Assembly (NCBI RefSeq): GCF_902832845.1
Contig: NZ_CADFDB010000008.1
Location: 248,001-312,000 of the forward strand
DNA: 64,000 nucleotides
Direction of reading: 5' to 3'
Origin: Burkholderia metallica
GTDB lineage: Bacteria; Pseudomonadota; Gammaproteobacteria; Burkholderiales; Burkholderiaceae
The position numbers were made by a program, and so were the translations under genes. The notes beneath the pieces were generated by a model, which saw nothing but the letters and a program-made list of their open reading frames with translations, was not told where the DNA came from and ran no database searches. Position 1 is the first letter of the stretch; each line of letters opens with the position of its first letter. Shown here in pieces: positions 56,131-64,000 of the stretch.

Positions 56131-56150
56131 CGCGGGCGGGGCCGCCCGCG
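56131..56150. terminator. GC hairpin between sensor kinase and DUF4148 gene
   Basis: CGCGGGCGG and CCGCCCGCG form a 9-bp self-complementary arm pair with only two bases between, 3 bp after the sensor stop. There is no T run on either strand, so termination is plausible but weakly supported. Confidence 0.35.
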
Positions 56151-56206
56151 CGTTCGCCCTGAGGCGGCCGCGCGCGGCGTGCTGCCCGTGGTGGCGTGGC
56201 CGAGCG

Positions 56207-56500
56207 TCACTGCTGCGCGGTCAGCTTGTCGTGGTTGTCGGTCTGCGGCTTCTTCTCGCCGCCATGCACGGAGATCCCGTGCAGCTCCTTGTTGCGCGCG
56301 ACCAGCTCGCCGCTCGGCGGGTACTGCGTCTTGCTCATCGGCACGACGCCGTCGTGCTGCGCCTGCTTCAGTTCGTTGGCGACCTGCGCGCGGGTCTTGC
56401 CCTGCGTTTGCGTCTGTGTCTGCGCGAAGGCGGCTTGTGTGGCCGCGCCGAACGACAGCGTGGCGGTGACGATCAGTGCTGCGAATTTTGCGGTTTTCAT
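56207..56500 (-). CDS. DUF4148-family periplasmic protein
   Basis: 97 residues with a signal peptide (LIVTATLSFGAATQAAFA). A glutamine/threonine-rich mature start leads to KTRAQVANELKQAQHDGVVP, the DUF4148 core, ending in HGISVHGGEKKPQTDN. The function is unknown. It is convergent with the metal-efflux operon. Its upstream region carries two TGACGC/GCGTCA inverted repeats. ACGGAGAG lies before the start. Confidence 0.85.
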   Translation of the reverse strand: MKTAKFAALIVTATLSFGAATQAAFAQTQTQTQGKTRAQVANELKQAQHDGVVPMSKTQYPPSGELVARNKELHGISVHGGEKKPQTDNHDKLTAQQ

Positions 56501-56594
56501 CGAGTGCTCTCCGTGATCGGGGCCGCCGGGTGGCGAACCGTGGACCCAGTATGCGAAAGCAGCCCTGCGTGATCGTGATCGCGAGATGAAAAAT

Positions 56595-56667
56595 GCGTCA
56601 GATTGCTTGACGCGGCGATGCGCCGTTCGGACGCGACCGATCTGACGCGATCGTCATGTTCGCGTCA
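56595..56667. promoter_or_regulatory. Two inverted repeats with TGACGC half-sites
   Basis: GCGTCA-N7-TGACGC at 56595-56613 and TGACGCG-N11-CGCGTCA at 56643-56667. They lie 95-167 bp before the DUF4148 start. Similar TGACG/CGTCA pairs precede the paralogue at 58809. Confidence 0.45.
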
Positions 56668-56796
56668 CGGGGGCGATGTGCGCGAAGCGGAACATGAAGT
56701 CTGCCGATGGCTACGTGGCCCGCGGCGTTCGCGCCGTTCGCTGCAGCAGTCTCGCAAGCGGGCGGCCCTGTTCAGACTTTCACTCCGGACCGAAAA

Positions 56797-57036
56797 GTGC
56801 ATCGTCCCGTCCTTCGTTTAACCTTGATCGCAGTCCTGATCGTCCCGTTGCTGGCTGGCTGCGCGTCGACACGCTCCGGCACCGCTTCGACCGCGCCCGC
56901 CGCCGCGCGCAAGCCGGCGCCGGCCGACCTCATGCCTGGCGAGCAGATCGACTATGCAGGGCATCGCTGCGGCAATCCGAACCTGTATGTAAAAACGCAT
57001 ACGTGCCTGTTTCCGCAGCGCAACGGTACGCGTTGA
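56797..57036 (+). CDS. Small lipoprotein
   Basis: 79 residues from GTG 56797. LTLIAVLIVPLLAGC is a signal with lipobox LLAGC, and the mature part is proline/alanine-rich, ending YAGHRCGNPNLYVKTHTCLF with two cysteines. An in-frame ATG at 56707 would add 30 residues in front, which would be unusual before a lipoprotein signal. No good ribosome site decides this. The function is unknown; it is a probable envelope protein. Confidence 0.5.
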   Translation: MHRPVLRLTLIAVLIVPLLAGCASTRSGTASTAPAAARKPAPADLMPGEQIDYAGHRCGNPNLYVKTHTCLFPQRNGTR

Positions 57037-57321
57037 GCGCGATCGTCCGGTCTTCGGTGACTGCGCTTGCATCGACAGATCTCGCGGTTCAAGGGAGCGT
57101 TCCCGCCCGGACCATCATCCGGTCCGTCGCGATGGCAAAAAAAGAGGCCCGGCACTCGACGTGTCCGGGCCTAACGCGTGACGTGCCGTGCGGCAGCGAC
57201 CCGCTTGCGTGGTCTGGAACGGGCGCTGCCCGTCACGTATCCGATCGTAGCGATGCGAAGCTTCGCGAACCTGACCGCAACATGAAAACTTCGTCATGCG
57301 GCGCGTATCTTCCCGCCGCGC
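57037..57321. other. Intergenic region holding the porin terminator
   Basis: 285 bp with no credible gene. The only clear element is the terminator at 57137-57172. Confidence 0.45.
57137..57172 (-). terminator. Rho-independent terminator of the second porin gene
   Basis: On the minus strand AGGCCCGG pairs with CCGGGCCT around a 12-nt loop and is followed by C and seven T. It lies 150 bp after the porin stop (57322). Confidence 0.8.
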
Positions 57322-58482
57322 TCAGAACCGGTGGCGCAGCCCGAGATTGACGATGCCCTGCGTGCGCGTTCCGCCGTAGCCGTAGGAGCCGATCGACGCC
57401 TGCGCCGTCTGCGTGCCGCCGTCGAACGTGCGCTGTTCGCCGTTCGCCCGTTGCCACGCACCGACCGCATAGAGATCGGTGCGCTTGGACAGCACATAGT
57501 CGGCGCCGGCCGATACCTGATGATAGGTCGCGCCCGTGTCGCCGCGGGCGCGGGTGTAGCTGTAGCCGACGCCGACGAGCAGCGCGGGCGTCGCCTGATA
57601 GTTGAAGAAGCCGCGTGCGGTGTCGTACTTCTGCGTGCTGCGAAACGCGGACATCGCATCGGCCTTGTACAGCGCGTTGCTGTAGTCGATGCCGACCGCG
57701 AACGGCGCGAAGCTGTAGCGCAGCGCGCCGCGCGCGATGCCGATCGATTTCGCGGAGACATAGCCGCCATTGACGAGCGACCCGTCGAACGTGCCGTCGG
57801 AGGTGCCGTTCCAGCCGGTCCGGATGCCGTCGGCGAGCGATGCGCGATTGGCCGCGTAGTAGTAGCCGCCCGCCGCGTCGACCGGGCCGTTGCTGTACGA
57901 CAGGCCGGCCGACCAGGTCTGCCCGGCGCCACGCTTGCCGGCCACGCCGCCGAGCGCATACATGCCGACGAACTGGAATCCGCTCATCACGGGCGATGTG
58001 TATTTGACCGCGTTGTCGGTGCGCGACGACGTGTCGTAGTTGTCGACGTCGCCGGGTGTCGCGTAGACGCTGCCGAAGTAGAAGTCGCCGGTGACCGGCC
58101 ACGCGACATCCGCGAGCGCGTCGTACTGGCGGCCGAGCGTCAGCGTGCCCCAGCGCGCGCTCTCGAGGCCGACGAATGCCTGCCGGCCGAACATCCGGTT
58201 GCCTTGCCCGAGCGCGCCGGTGTTCGGATTGAAGCCGTTTTCCAGCGTGAAGATCGCCTTCAGGCCGCCGCCGAGGTCTTCCGAGCCCTTCACGCCGAAG
58301 CGGTTGCCGAGCAGATTGCCGTTGCCGAGGCCGACGAGGTGCTTGCCGTCCGCGTTGGCGTTCCATACGTAGGTCAGCGACGTATCGAACAGGCCGTATA
58401 ACGTGACTTCCGACGCTTGCGCCGCATTTGCGGTCGCGAGCAGCGCGCCCGACATCATGGCGAGCCGAATTGGCGTTTTCAT
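57322..58482 (-). CDS. Gram-negative porin (OmpC-like trimeric family)
   Basis: 386 residues. The signal peptide ends NAAQA-S, then EVTLYGLFDTSLTYVWNANA. GSEDLGGGLKAIFTLENGFN is the second family block, and the C-terminus TQGIVNLGLRHRF has terminal phenylalanine. This has all marks of beta-proteobacterial porins and normal length. MKTPIRL at 58482 has GGGGGC 6-11 nt upstream and gives a clean signal peptide. It lies between two DUF4148 genes, in a region of envelope proteins after the metal pump. The solute is unknown. Confidence 0.93.
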   Translation of the reverse strand: MKTPIRLAMMSGALLATANAAQASEVTLYGLFDTSLTYVWNANADGKHLVGLGNGNLLGNRFGVKGSEDLGGGLKAIFTLENGFNPNTGALGQGNRMFGRQAFVGLESARWGTLTLGRQYDALADVAWPVTGDFYFGSVYATPGDVDNYDTSSRTDNAVKYTSPVMSGFQFVGMYALGGVAGKRGAGQTWSAGLSYSNGPVDAAGGYYYAANRASLADGIRTGWNGTSDGTFDGSLVNGGYVSAKSIGIARGALRYSFAPFAVGIDYSNALYKADAMSAFRSTQKYDTARGFFNYQATPALLVGVGYSYTRARGDTGATYHQVSAGADYVLSKRTDLYAVGAWQRANGEQRTFDGGTQTAQASIGSYGYGGTRTQGIVNLGLRHRF

Positions 58483-58808
58483 GGAGTGCCCCCTGGTATT
58501 CAAGATGATCGTTGCGAGCTTGGGTCGATTCCACGCGACGCTGTGCGTCGTGCCGCCGAATGCGGAATATCCCCATCGCGTTGCCGATTCTGGGAAGCGT
58601 TCGGATCGTGACGGTGACGGACAAATGAGAAAAATGTCATCGCGGCGTCATGCGCGTCGAAGCATGCGACGCATTTGATTCGCACTGCGATGCAGAAGAT
58701 GCCGGATCGGTGACGAAACCGTCATGTGGCGATCACGATTGCGCACCGCTACCGGATCAAAGTGAAGGCTCCCCTCCCGTCAGGGCTTTTCAGCAAGGAG
58801 TGAACAAC
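58483..58808. promoter_or_regulatory. Divergent control region of porin and DUF4148 gene
   Basis: 326 bp without a gene. TGACGAAACCGTCA at 58711-58724 is an inverted TGACG/CGTCA pair, 85 bp before the DUF4148 start. Further CGTCA hexamers occur near 58634 and 58646. They resemble the repeats before the other DUF4148 gene at 56595-56667. Confidence 0.45.
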
Positions 58809-59084
58809 ATGAACCTTCAGCGACCGATGATCGTCATTGCCGCTGCCGCACTGTCGATGGCGGCCTTTTCGCAGGCGGTAGCCGCGCAGCAGAAGACCCG
58901 TCAGGAAGTCCGGCAGGAGCTGGTACGGGCGCGCCACGACGGCGTGATCCCGAGCCCGAATCACGACTATCCGGCGAGCCCGGCCACGGTCGCGCGCAAC
59001 CAGGAAATCCATCGCGCGACGGTGCATCGCGGCGAGGCGGCGCCGTGGCTCGACGCGCACGACAAGCGCTTCGCGGCGCGTTGA
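58809..59084 (+). CDS. DUF4148-family periplasmic protein
   Basis: 91 residues with a signal peptide (MIVIAAAALSMAAFSQAVAA). KTRQEVRQELVRARHDGVIP is the DUF4148 core, almost parallel to the paralogue at 56207 (KTRAQVANELKQAQHDGVVP), followed by HRATVHRGEAAPWLD. AAGGAG 8 nt upstream sets the start. The two paralogues flank the porin and lie in opposite directions, which suggests local duplication. The next gene follows after 64 bp. Confidence 0.87.
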   Translation: MNLQRPMIVIAAAALSMAAFSQAVAAQQKTRQEVRQELVRARHDGVIPSPNHDYPASPATVARNQEIHRATVHRGEAAPWLDAHDKRFAAR

Positions 59085-59148
59085 TCGTTCATTTGCGGCT
59101 GGCGACACAGTGCCCGTCGGCCGCCTCCCATTCGAACAGGAGCATGAC

Positions 59149-59652
59149 ATGCGCAATTGCGCGAAAGGAATCGTACTGGCGGCGTGCCTGATGTCGACGG
59201 CCGCCATGGCGGCCGGCTGGCCGGAACGGGCGTTGTCGCACGCGTCGGCGCACGACGTCGGCCGGCGCGCGAACGAGCGGATGCGTTGCGAGTATGCAGC
59301 CGTCCCGGCAGGCGAGTGGAGCGCGACGTTCGCGCAAGGGCAATGCGAGGTCGACAACGGCCGGCTGACGTTCGTGCCGGCCGACGCGGGCGGCGAATCG
59401 ACCGTTGCGGCAACGCAGGTCCTGCTCGGCGACGTCCGCACCGCATCGCATCAGTCGCGCAAGCTGAAGGAGCAGGTGCAACTGACGACGCGTGACGAAG
59501 TGATCGCGCTGAACGTGCTGACCGACGACTGCAGCCGCAAGTCGCGCGAACATGCGATCGACCTGTGGGCCGCGCTGCGCAACGCAGGCGTGACGCCCGT
59601 CAACGGCACCCGCATCGTCGATACGTATCCGGCGGGCGCGACCACGTGGTAG
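59149..59652 (+). CDS. Secreted hypothetical protein
   Basis: 167 residues with a signal peptide (LAACLMSTAAMA-AG). Four cysteines are present, three of them in the mature protein: C48 and C66, which flank EYAAVPAGEWSATFAQGQ, and the one in NVLTDDCSRKSREHA. The mature part is beta/alpha-mixed with no motif I recognise. CAGGAGC 7-12 nt upstream sets the start. It follows DUF4148 on the same strand and may be co-transcribed. Its setting suggests an envelope-stress or metal-related role, as inference only. Confidence 0.6.
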   Translation: MRNCAKGIVLAACLMSTAAMAAGWPERALSHASAHDVGRRANERMRCEYAAVPAGEWSATFAQGQCEVDNGRLTFVPADAGGESTVAATQVLLGDVRTASHQSRKLKEQVQLTTRDEVIALNVLTDDCSRKSREHAIDLWAALRNAGVTPVNGTRIVDTYPAGATTW

Positions 59653-59674
59653 CCGGTGCGCGGCCGCGTCGCGC

Positions 59675-60400
59675 TTATCCGGCCTTCACCGATCCTTCGA
59701 TCAGGAAGAACACGATGAAGCCGATGAAGAACGCGGCCGTCGCGAACGGCGTCTCCGGCACTTCGTGCGCTTCGACCAGCAGCTCCTCGGTGACGAGGTA
59801 CAACAGCGCGACGGTGCCCAACCCGAGCAGGGCCGCGTAGATAGGGGCCGGAAGCCCGGCGAACGCCGCGTTGCCGGCGACGGCCGCGAGGCTCAGCAGC
59901 GCCGCGAGCCCGACCGGCACGGCGACCGACGGCAGACGGCCGATGCCGGCGGCCGCGAGCGCCGCACTGACCGACAGCGCGAGAAACAGCACTTCGAGCG
60001 TCAGTGCGACGGTCAGGATGATGCCGCTTTCGTCGCTCGCGGAGAACGCGATGCCGAGCACGAGGCCGTCGATGACGAGATCGATCGCGGTGACGATGAC
60101 GAGGCTCACGGGCAGCCGCGCTGCCTCGAAGCGCGTCTCGATCGCGCCGGACAGCGCACGGATCGCGAGCATCAGCGCGAGGCCAAGCACGAAACCGACG
60201 ACGACCGGAAACAGCGCGTGCGCGCGGTCCTGCGGCAGCAGTTCGAGCGCCGCGGCCGCGAACACGATGCCGCCGGTGAAATGCTGGATGACGCTGGACG
60301 TTTTCGGGCCGGGCGCGCGCCAGGCGGCGGCGACGGCGCCGAAACAGGCGGCCAGCAACGGCGGTAACGTGAGCAGCGCAAGCTTCGCGGTCGGTGTCAT
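59675..60400 (-). CDS. ZIP-family-like metal transporter
   Basis: 241 residues with about eight hydrophobic segments. VIVTAIDLVIDGLVLGIAFS holds the conserved D-G of ZIP segment 4, and TEELLVEAHEVPETP holds the E-x-x-E-A-H-E pattern of segment 5 that binds metal. The histidine usually at the segment-4 site (HNxxDG) is replaced by aspartate here (DLVIDG). It may move zinc or another divalent cation. Lying near the efflux operon, it fits a metal-homeostasis region. It is convergent with the secreted protein gene. Confidence 0.75.
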   Translation of the reverse strand: MTPTAKLALLTLPPLLAACFGAVAAAWRAPGPKTSSVIQHFTGGIVFAAAALELLPQDRAHALFPVVVGFVLGLALMLAIRALSGAIETRFEAARLPVSLVIVTAIDLVIDGLVLGIAFSASDESGIILTVALTLEVLFLALSVSAALAAAGIGRLPSVAVPVGLAALLSLAAVAGNAAFAGLPAPIYAALLGLGTVALLYLVTEELLVEAHEVPETPFATAAFFIGFIVFFLIEGSVKAG

Positions 60401-60582
60401 GGGGCCTCTCGAACGGTTGGCGTACCGCGGCGGGCTCGGCATCGTGCTGCCCGGTTGCGTGGTACGGATCGTACGCGCCGGGCATCGCCCCGGCATCGAC
60501 CGCAGATTGAACACCTTGAAGCCGCTTCAAGGTCAACCCGTTCGATGCAGGCCGCACCGGCAAGCCGGCGCGGCCGGGCCGG

Positions 60583-61878
60583 TCAAAGCTGCGCGAGCGC
60601 CTGGTCGAGATCGGCGAGCAGGTCGTCGACATGCTCGATGCCGATCGACAGCCGCACCGTTTCTTCCTTCACGCCGGCCTTCGCGAGTTCGACCGGCGAC
60701 AGTTGCCGGTGCGTGGTCGATGCCGGATGGGTCGCGAGCGACTTCGTGTCGCCGATGTTGACGAGCCGCGTGAATAGCTTCAGCGCGTCCTGGAACTTCG
60801 CACCGCCGTCGCGGCCGCCTTTCACGCCGAACGTCAGGATGCCCGGCGCGCGGCCCGACAGGTAGCGTGCGACGAGCGGATGGTCGGGATGATCGGGCAG
60901 GCCCGCATAGTTCACCCATTCGACGTGCTCGTGGCGCGCGAGATGCTGCGCGATCTTCAGCGCGTTGTCGCTGATTCGCTCGACACGCAGCGCCAGCGTT
61001 TCGATACCCTGAAGAATCTGGAACGCATTGAACGGCGAGATGGCCGCGCCCATGTTGCGCAGCGGCACCACGCGCGCGCGGCCGATATAGGCGGCCGGCC
61101 CGAGCGCTTGCGTATAGACGACGCCGTGATAGCTGACGTCCGGCTCGTTCAGCCGCTTGAAGCGGTCCGCATGCTCGGCCCACGGGAACTTGCCGGAATC
61201 GACGATCGCGCCGCCCAGGCTCGTGCCGTGGCCGCCGAGATACTTCGTCAGCGAGTGCACGACGATGTCCGCGCCATGCTCGAACGGACGCAGCAGGTAC
61301 GGCGACGGCACCGTGTTGTCGACGATCAGCGGAATCCCGTGCCGATGCGCGACTTCCGCGAGCGCGGCGATGTCGGTGACGTTGCCGAGCGGGTTGCCGA
61401 CCGATTCCGCGAAGATCGCCTTCGTGCGCGCGTCGATCAGCGGTGCGAACGACGCGGGATCGCGCGGATCGGCGAAGCGCGTGGTGATCCCGTATTGCGG
61501 CAGCGTATGCGCGAACAGGTTGTAGGTGCCGCCGTACAGCGAACTCGCGGACACGATGTTGTCGCCGGCTTCCGCGATCGTCTGGATCGCGTACGTGACG
61601 GCCGATTGCCCCGATGCAAGCGCGAGCGCGCCGATGCCGCCCTCGAGCGCGGCGATCCGCTGCTCGAGCACGTCCGTCGTCGGGTTCATGATCCGCGTGT
61701 AGATGTTGCCCTGGACCTTCAGGTCGAACAGGTCGGCGCCGTGCTGCGTGTCGTCGAATGCGTACGCAACGGTCTGGTAGATCGGCACGGCGACCGCGCG
61801 CGTGGTCGGGTCGGGACGATATCCGCCGTGCACGGCGATGGTTTCGAGGCGCCAGTTCGATGCGGCCTGATCGGTCAT
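60583..61878 (-). CDS. metY: O-acetylhomoserine sulfhydrylase (MetY family, PLP-dependent)
   Basis: 431 residues of the Cys/Met-metabolism PLP fold. YTRIMNPTTDVLEQRIAALE is the N-terminal block and GIGALALASGQSAVTYAIQT the phosphate-binding helix. VHSLTKYLGGHGTSLGG contains the PLP lysine in S-L-T-K, and FTRLVNIGDTKSLATHPAST binds the substrate carboxylate. Length and the H-G-T sequence after the lysine are those of MetY. It makes homocysteine from O-acetylhomoserine and sulfide. A TATAAT -10 box lies on the minus strand at 61912-61917. Confidence 0.92.
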   Translation of the reverse strand: MTDQAASNWRLETIAVHGGYRPDPTTRAVAVPIYQTVAYAFDDTQHGADLFDLKVQGNIYTRIMNPTTDVLEQRIAALEGGIGALALASGQSAVTYAIQTIAEAGDNIVSASSLYGGTYNLFAHTLPQYGITTRFADPRDPASFAPLIDARTKAIFAESVGNPLGNVTDIAALAEVAHRHGIPLIVDNTVPSPYLLRPFEHGADIVVHSLTKYLGGHGTSLGGAIVDSGKFPWAEHADRFKRLNEPDVSYHGVVYTQALGPAAYIGRARVVPLRNMGAAISPFNAFQILQGIETLALRVERISDNALKIAQHLARHEHVEWVNYAGLPDHPDHPLVARYLSGRAPGILTFGVKGGRDGGAKFQDALKLFTRLVNIGDTKSLATHPASTTHRQLSPVELAKAGVKEETVRLSIGIEHVDDLLADLDQALAQL

Positions 61879-61955
61879 GGGTGCTCCATCTGTAGTTGTG
61901 GTGGTCGGGCGATTATAGGAGCACGTCCGCGGCTGCCCTTAGAACGAATGGTGGG

Positions 61956-61983
61956 TTGCTTATGGCGGCGCGACGCATAAAAT
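61956..61983 (+). promoter_or_regulatory. Promoter of the O-methyltransferase gene
   Basis: TTGCTT (61956-61961), 16 bp, TAAAAT (61978-61983); predicted start near 61990 and ATG at 62012. Confidence 0.5.
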
Positions 61984-62011
61984 GCCTGTTCCACAAACGA
62001 GGGGGCGCGCG

Positions 62012-62680
62012 ATGAATCAGGATCGATGGAACCAGGTGGATGCGTATTTGTCGGCGACGCTCGTGCCGTCCGACGATGCGCTCGACGCCGCGCTGGCGGC
62101 GAGCGACGCGGCCGGGCTGCCCGCGATCAACGTCGCGCCGAACCAGGGCAAGCTGCTGCAACTGCTCGCGACGATTCGCGGCGCGCGGCGCATCCTCGAA
62201 GTCGGCACACTCGGCGGCTACAGCACGATCTGGCTCGCGCGCGCGTTGCCGCCGGGCGGCACGCTCGTGACGCTCGAACTGAACCCCGAGCATGCGAAGG
62301 TCGCGACGCGGAACATCGCGCGTGCCGGATTCGAGCAGGCCGTGACGGTAATGGTCGGCCGCGCGAAGGACAGCCTCGCACGGCTCATCGACGCAGGCGA
62401 GGCGCCGTTCGATTTCATCTTCATCGATGCGGACAAGGACAACAACCCGGCCTATCTCGACGCGGCGCTGAAGCTGTCGCGGCCCGGCACGGTGATCGTC
62501 GTCGACAACGTGGTGCGCGGCGGGCGCGTGGCCGATCCGGACAATCGCGAGCCCGACGTGGTCGGCGTGCGCGACGGGTTCGCGCGTCTCGCGGCCGCCC
62601 CGAATCTCACGACGACCGCCGTGCAGACGGTAGGCCAGAAGGGCTGGGACGGGTTCTCGATCTCGATCGTCGGCGCGTAA
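62012..62680 (+). CDS. SAM-dependent O-methyltransferase (caffeoyl-CoA/catechol OMT-like)
   Basis: 222 residues. The SAM-binding loop is RILEVGTLGGYSTIWLARAL and the acidic strand LVTLELNPEHAKVATRNIAR. FDFIFIDADKDNNPAYLDAA holds the metal aspartate and SAM contact of class I O-methyltransferases (family 3), followed by GTVIVVDNVVRGGRV. It methylates a catechol-like hydroxyl using a divalent cation. The biological substrate is unknown. CGAGGGGGCG precedes ATG 62012. It is divergent from MetY. Confidence 0.9.
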   Translation: MNQDRWNQVDAYLSATLVPSDDALDAALAASDAAGLPAINVAPNQGKLLQLLATIRGARRILEVGTLGGYSTIWLARALPPGGTLVTLELNPEHAKVATRNIARAGFEQAVTVMVGRAKDSLARLIDAGEAPFDFIFIDADKDNNPAYLDAALKLSRPGTVIVVDNVVRGGRVADPDNREPDVVGVRDGFARLAAAPNLTTTAVQTVGQKGWDGFSISIVGA

Positions 62681-62689
62681 CGTGACGCG

Positions 62690-63841
62690 TCAGCGCGCGG
62701 TGCCTGCCGCGTCGGCCCGTCGATACAGGCGTGGCCACTGATCGTCGAAGAGGCCGTTGCAGGTGCCGTGCGTGGCGATGTCGTCGAGCATGAAGCGCCG
62801 GCCGTCGAAGATCCACGACGCGCTCGAGCCGCAGTCGCCGGCACTGCGCAGCCGGACCTTGCTCGACAGCGTCGCGCGGGTGCGGTCGTAGCCGGCGTCG
62901 GTCAGTTCGTTCGCGAACGACGCCGAATCGAGCCCCGCGTTCGCGTTTTCGCCGAAGTTCATCGCCGTCGGCGCATAGGGCGCGGTTCGCCGCACGCGGT
63001 ACCACAGGTCGGTGTGGTTATACATGCTGCTGGTCTGGCACGGTATCGCGACGAGCGCTTCGTCGGCGGAGATCGCCACCGCGCGCGACGCCTTCCTGCG
63101 ATCGCTTGCCGGCATTTCATCTTCGACATCGGCCGCGCATTGCTTCACGTCGTCGCCGAATTTCGCGAGCACCGCGTCGACGAGCGGGCGCTGCTCGGCG
63201 GCCGCGAGGGTCGCGGTGGTCGGTGCCGGGGTGACGGCGGGCGGCAATGCGGGCGCGGCCGGCACCGACGACGCGGGCCGGCTGCCGGGGCGCAGCAGCG
63301 CCGTGACGGTGCCGACCCGGCCCTGCGTGTCGTCGATCAGCAGCAGCGCCGCATTCAATCCCGTCAACGGCGTGCGGGCCGTTTGTGCCGACGCCGGATC
63401 GCCGAAGCTCAGCAGTTGCGCATCGCGCGCTGCCGCGAGCCATGCGGCAACCGTCGCCGGATCGTGGGTCCTGATCCGGAACGGGTGCGCTTCGTCATCG
63501 TCCGGTTTGCCGCCGAACGCATGCCATTGGGGCGCCATTGCGTCGAACGGGCGGCCATCCACGCGAGCGGTGCGCAAGTCCAGCGGCGCCGACGCGTAGA
63601 TGTCGAGCGATGCCGGTGCGTCCGGGCCGGCGTCGCGCGTCACGCGCAGGATGACGCGGGTGCCTGCGTCGTCGATGTCGTCGGCGTGGCTTTCGGCGAT
63701 GCAGCGGTTGCCGTTGTCGCAGACGACCGACCAGTTCTTGAAATCGCGCTCGACCGGCGGCCGCGCGAGCGGACGGGCCTGGGCAATGATCGGGGACACG
63801 GCGAGGAGGGCGACGACGGCGAGCGTAAGGCGGTGCGACAT
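62690..63841 (-). CDS. DUF1176-family periplasmic protein
   Basis: 383 residues. The signal peptide VVALLAVSPIIAQA is followed by RDFKNWSVVCDNGNRCIAES, the DUF1176 opening with its cysteine pair. The C-terminal third has RTAPYAPTAMNFGENANAGL, RLRSAGDCGSSASWIFDGRR and GLFDDQWPRLYR, all typical of the family. A proline/alanine linker divides the protein near residue 190. The function is unknown; relatives are small-molecule- or stress-related secreted proteins. It is convergent with the O-methyltransferase, 9 bp apart. Confidence 0.88.
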   Translation of the reverse strand: MSHRLTLAVVALLAVSPIIAQARPLARPPVERDFKNWSVVCDNGNRCIAESHADDIDDAGTRVILRVTRDAGPDAPASLDIYASAPLDLRTARVDGRPFDAMAPQWHAFGGKPDDDEAHPFRIRTHDPATVAAWLAAARDAQLLSFGDPASAQTARTPLTGLNAALLLIDDTQGRVGTVTALLRPGSRPASSVPAAPALPPAVTPAPTTATLAAAEQRPLVDAVLAKFGDDVKQCAADVEDEMPASDRRKASRAVAISADEALVAIPCQTSSMYNHTDLWYRVRRTAPYAPTAMNFGENANAGLDSASFANELTDAGYDRTRATLSSKVRLRSAGDCGSSASWIFDGRRFMLDDIATHGTCNGLFDDQWPRLYRRADAAGTAR

Positions 63842-64000
63842 GACGGTTCGTATCGACTATGGATGGGCGGGCGGAAGCGGTCCGATTGCAGGCGCATCGT
63901 CAGCCGGCGGCGCAGGTCGAAGGCTGCGGCGCATGCGGCGGCGCGCGTTGCCGAACCGCATCGAGTATACCGCCGCAACGCGTCGCGATCGCGGCGGCGA

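Overview
The window looks like a stretch of a secondary chromosome from a Burkholderia, most likely of the cepacia complex. The base composition is very GC-rich and genes sit in short operons with many ATGA overlaps. The gene families are ones typical of that genus: Gram-negative porins, DUF4148 proteins, DUF3348/DUF802/DUF2894 proteins, abundant LysR/AraC/TetR/XRE regulators and an IrlRS-like metal two-component system. No rRNA, tRNA, ribosomal protein, insertion sequence, integrase or CRISPR array was seen. This is accessory and adaptive content rather than core housekeeping.

Layout. 1-9 kb: a spinster-type MFS carrier divergent from a porin, then a coupled AraC-LysR regulator pair divergent from an opine-dehydrogenase-like plus hydroxyacyl-CoA-dehydrogenase-like operon, and an MHS-type MFS carrier. 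9-16.8 kb: relics of a LysR gene and an outer-membrane gene, a BON-domain protein, a frameshifted serine hydrolase, a cysteine-rich protein, an XRE regulator divergent from an epimerase with a perfect palindrome between them, a flavin disulfide oxidoreductase, an acetyltransferase and a LysE exporter. 17-22.2 kb: a tight four-gene operon (DUF3348, DUF802, OmpA/MotB-like, DUF2894). Its two central proteins resemble a MotA/ExbB/ZorA plus MotB/ZorB ion-driven motor with a very long repeat-containing tail. This is the best candidate here for a poorly described system.

22-31 kb: small secreted proteins, an FMN reductase, a 28-residue membrane peptide, a CmlA/FloR-like drug exporter preceded by a 9-codon leader peptide and a perfect stem-loop, an ICMT-like membrane methyltransferase, and a lipoprotein dominated by Gly-Thr-Ser triplets. 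31-37 kb: an SDR-monooxygenase-hydrolase operon with a divergent TetR regulator, a Phd/ParE toxin-antitoxin pair, and a LysR regulator divergent from a glutathione transferase. 37-45 kb: a three-domain flavin/iron-sulfur reductase, a DUF2970 peptide, and a TonB receptor-PnuC-kinase set that should import and trap a vitamin-like nutrient.

45-47.8 kb is less GC-rich and holds a type VI secretion cargo module: PAAR protein, M35-type metallopeptidase and a secreted putative immunity protein. 47.8-56.1 kb is one continuous heavy-metal efflux operon (CzcC, CzcB, CzcA, response regulator, sensor kinase). It is followed to 60.4 kb by small periplasmic proteins, a porin and a ZIP-like metal transporter, which suggests an envelope and metal-homeostasis neighbourhood. 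The window ends with a MetY-type sulfhydrylase, an O-methyltransferase and a DUF1176 protein.

All assignments are from reading the sequence. No database search was run, and family names rest on recognised motifs.
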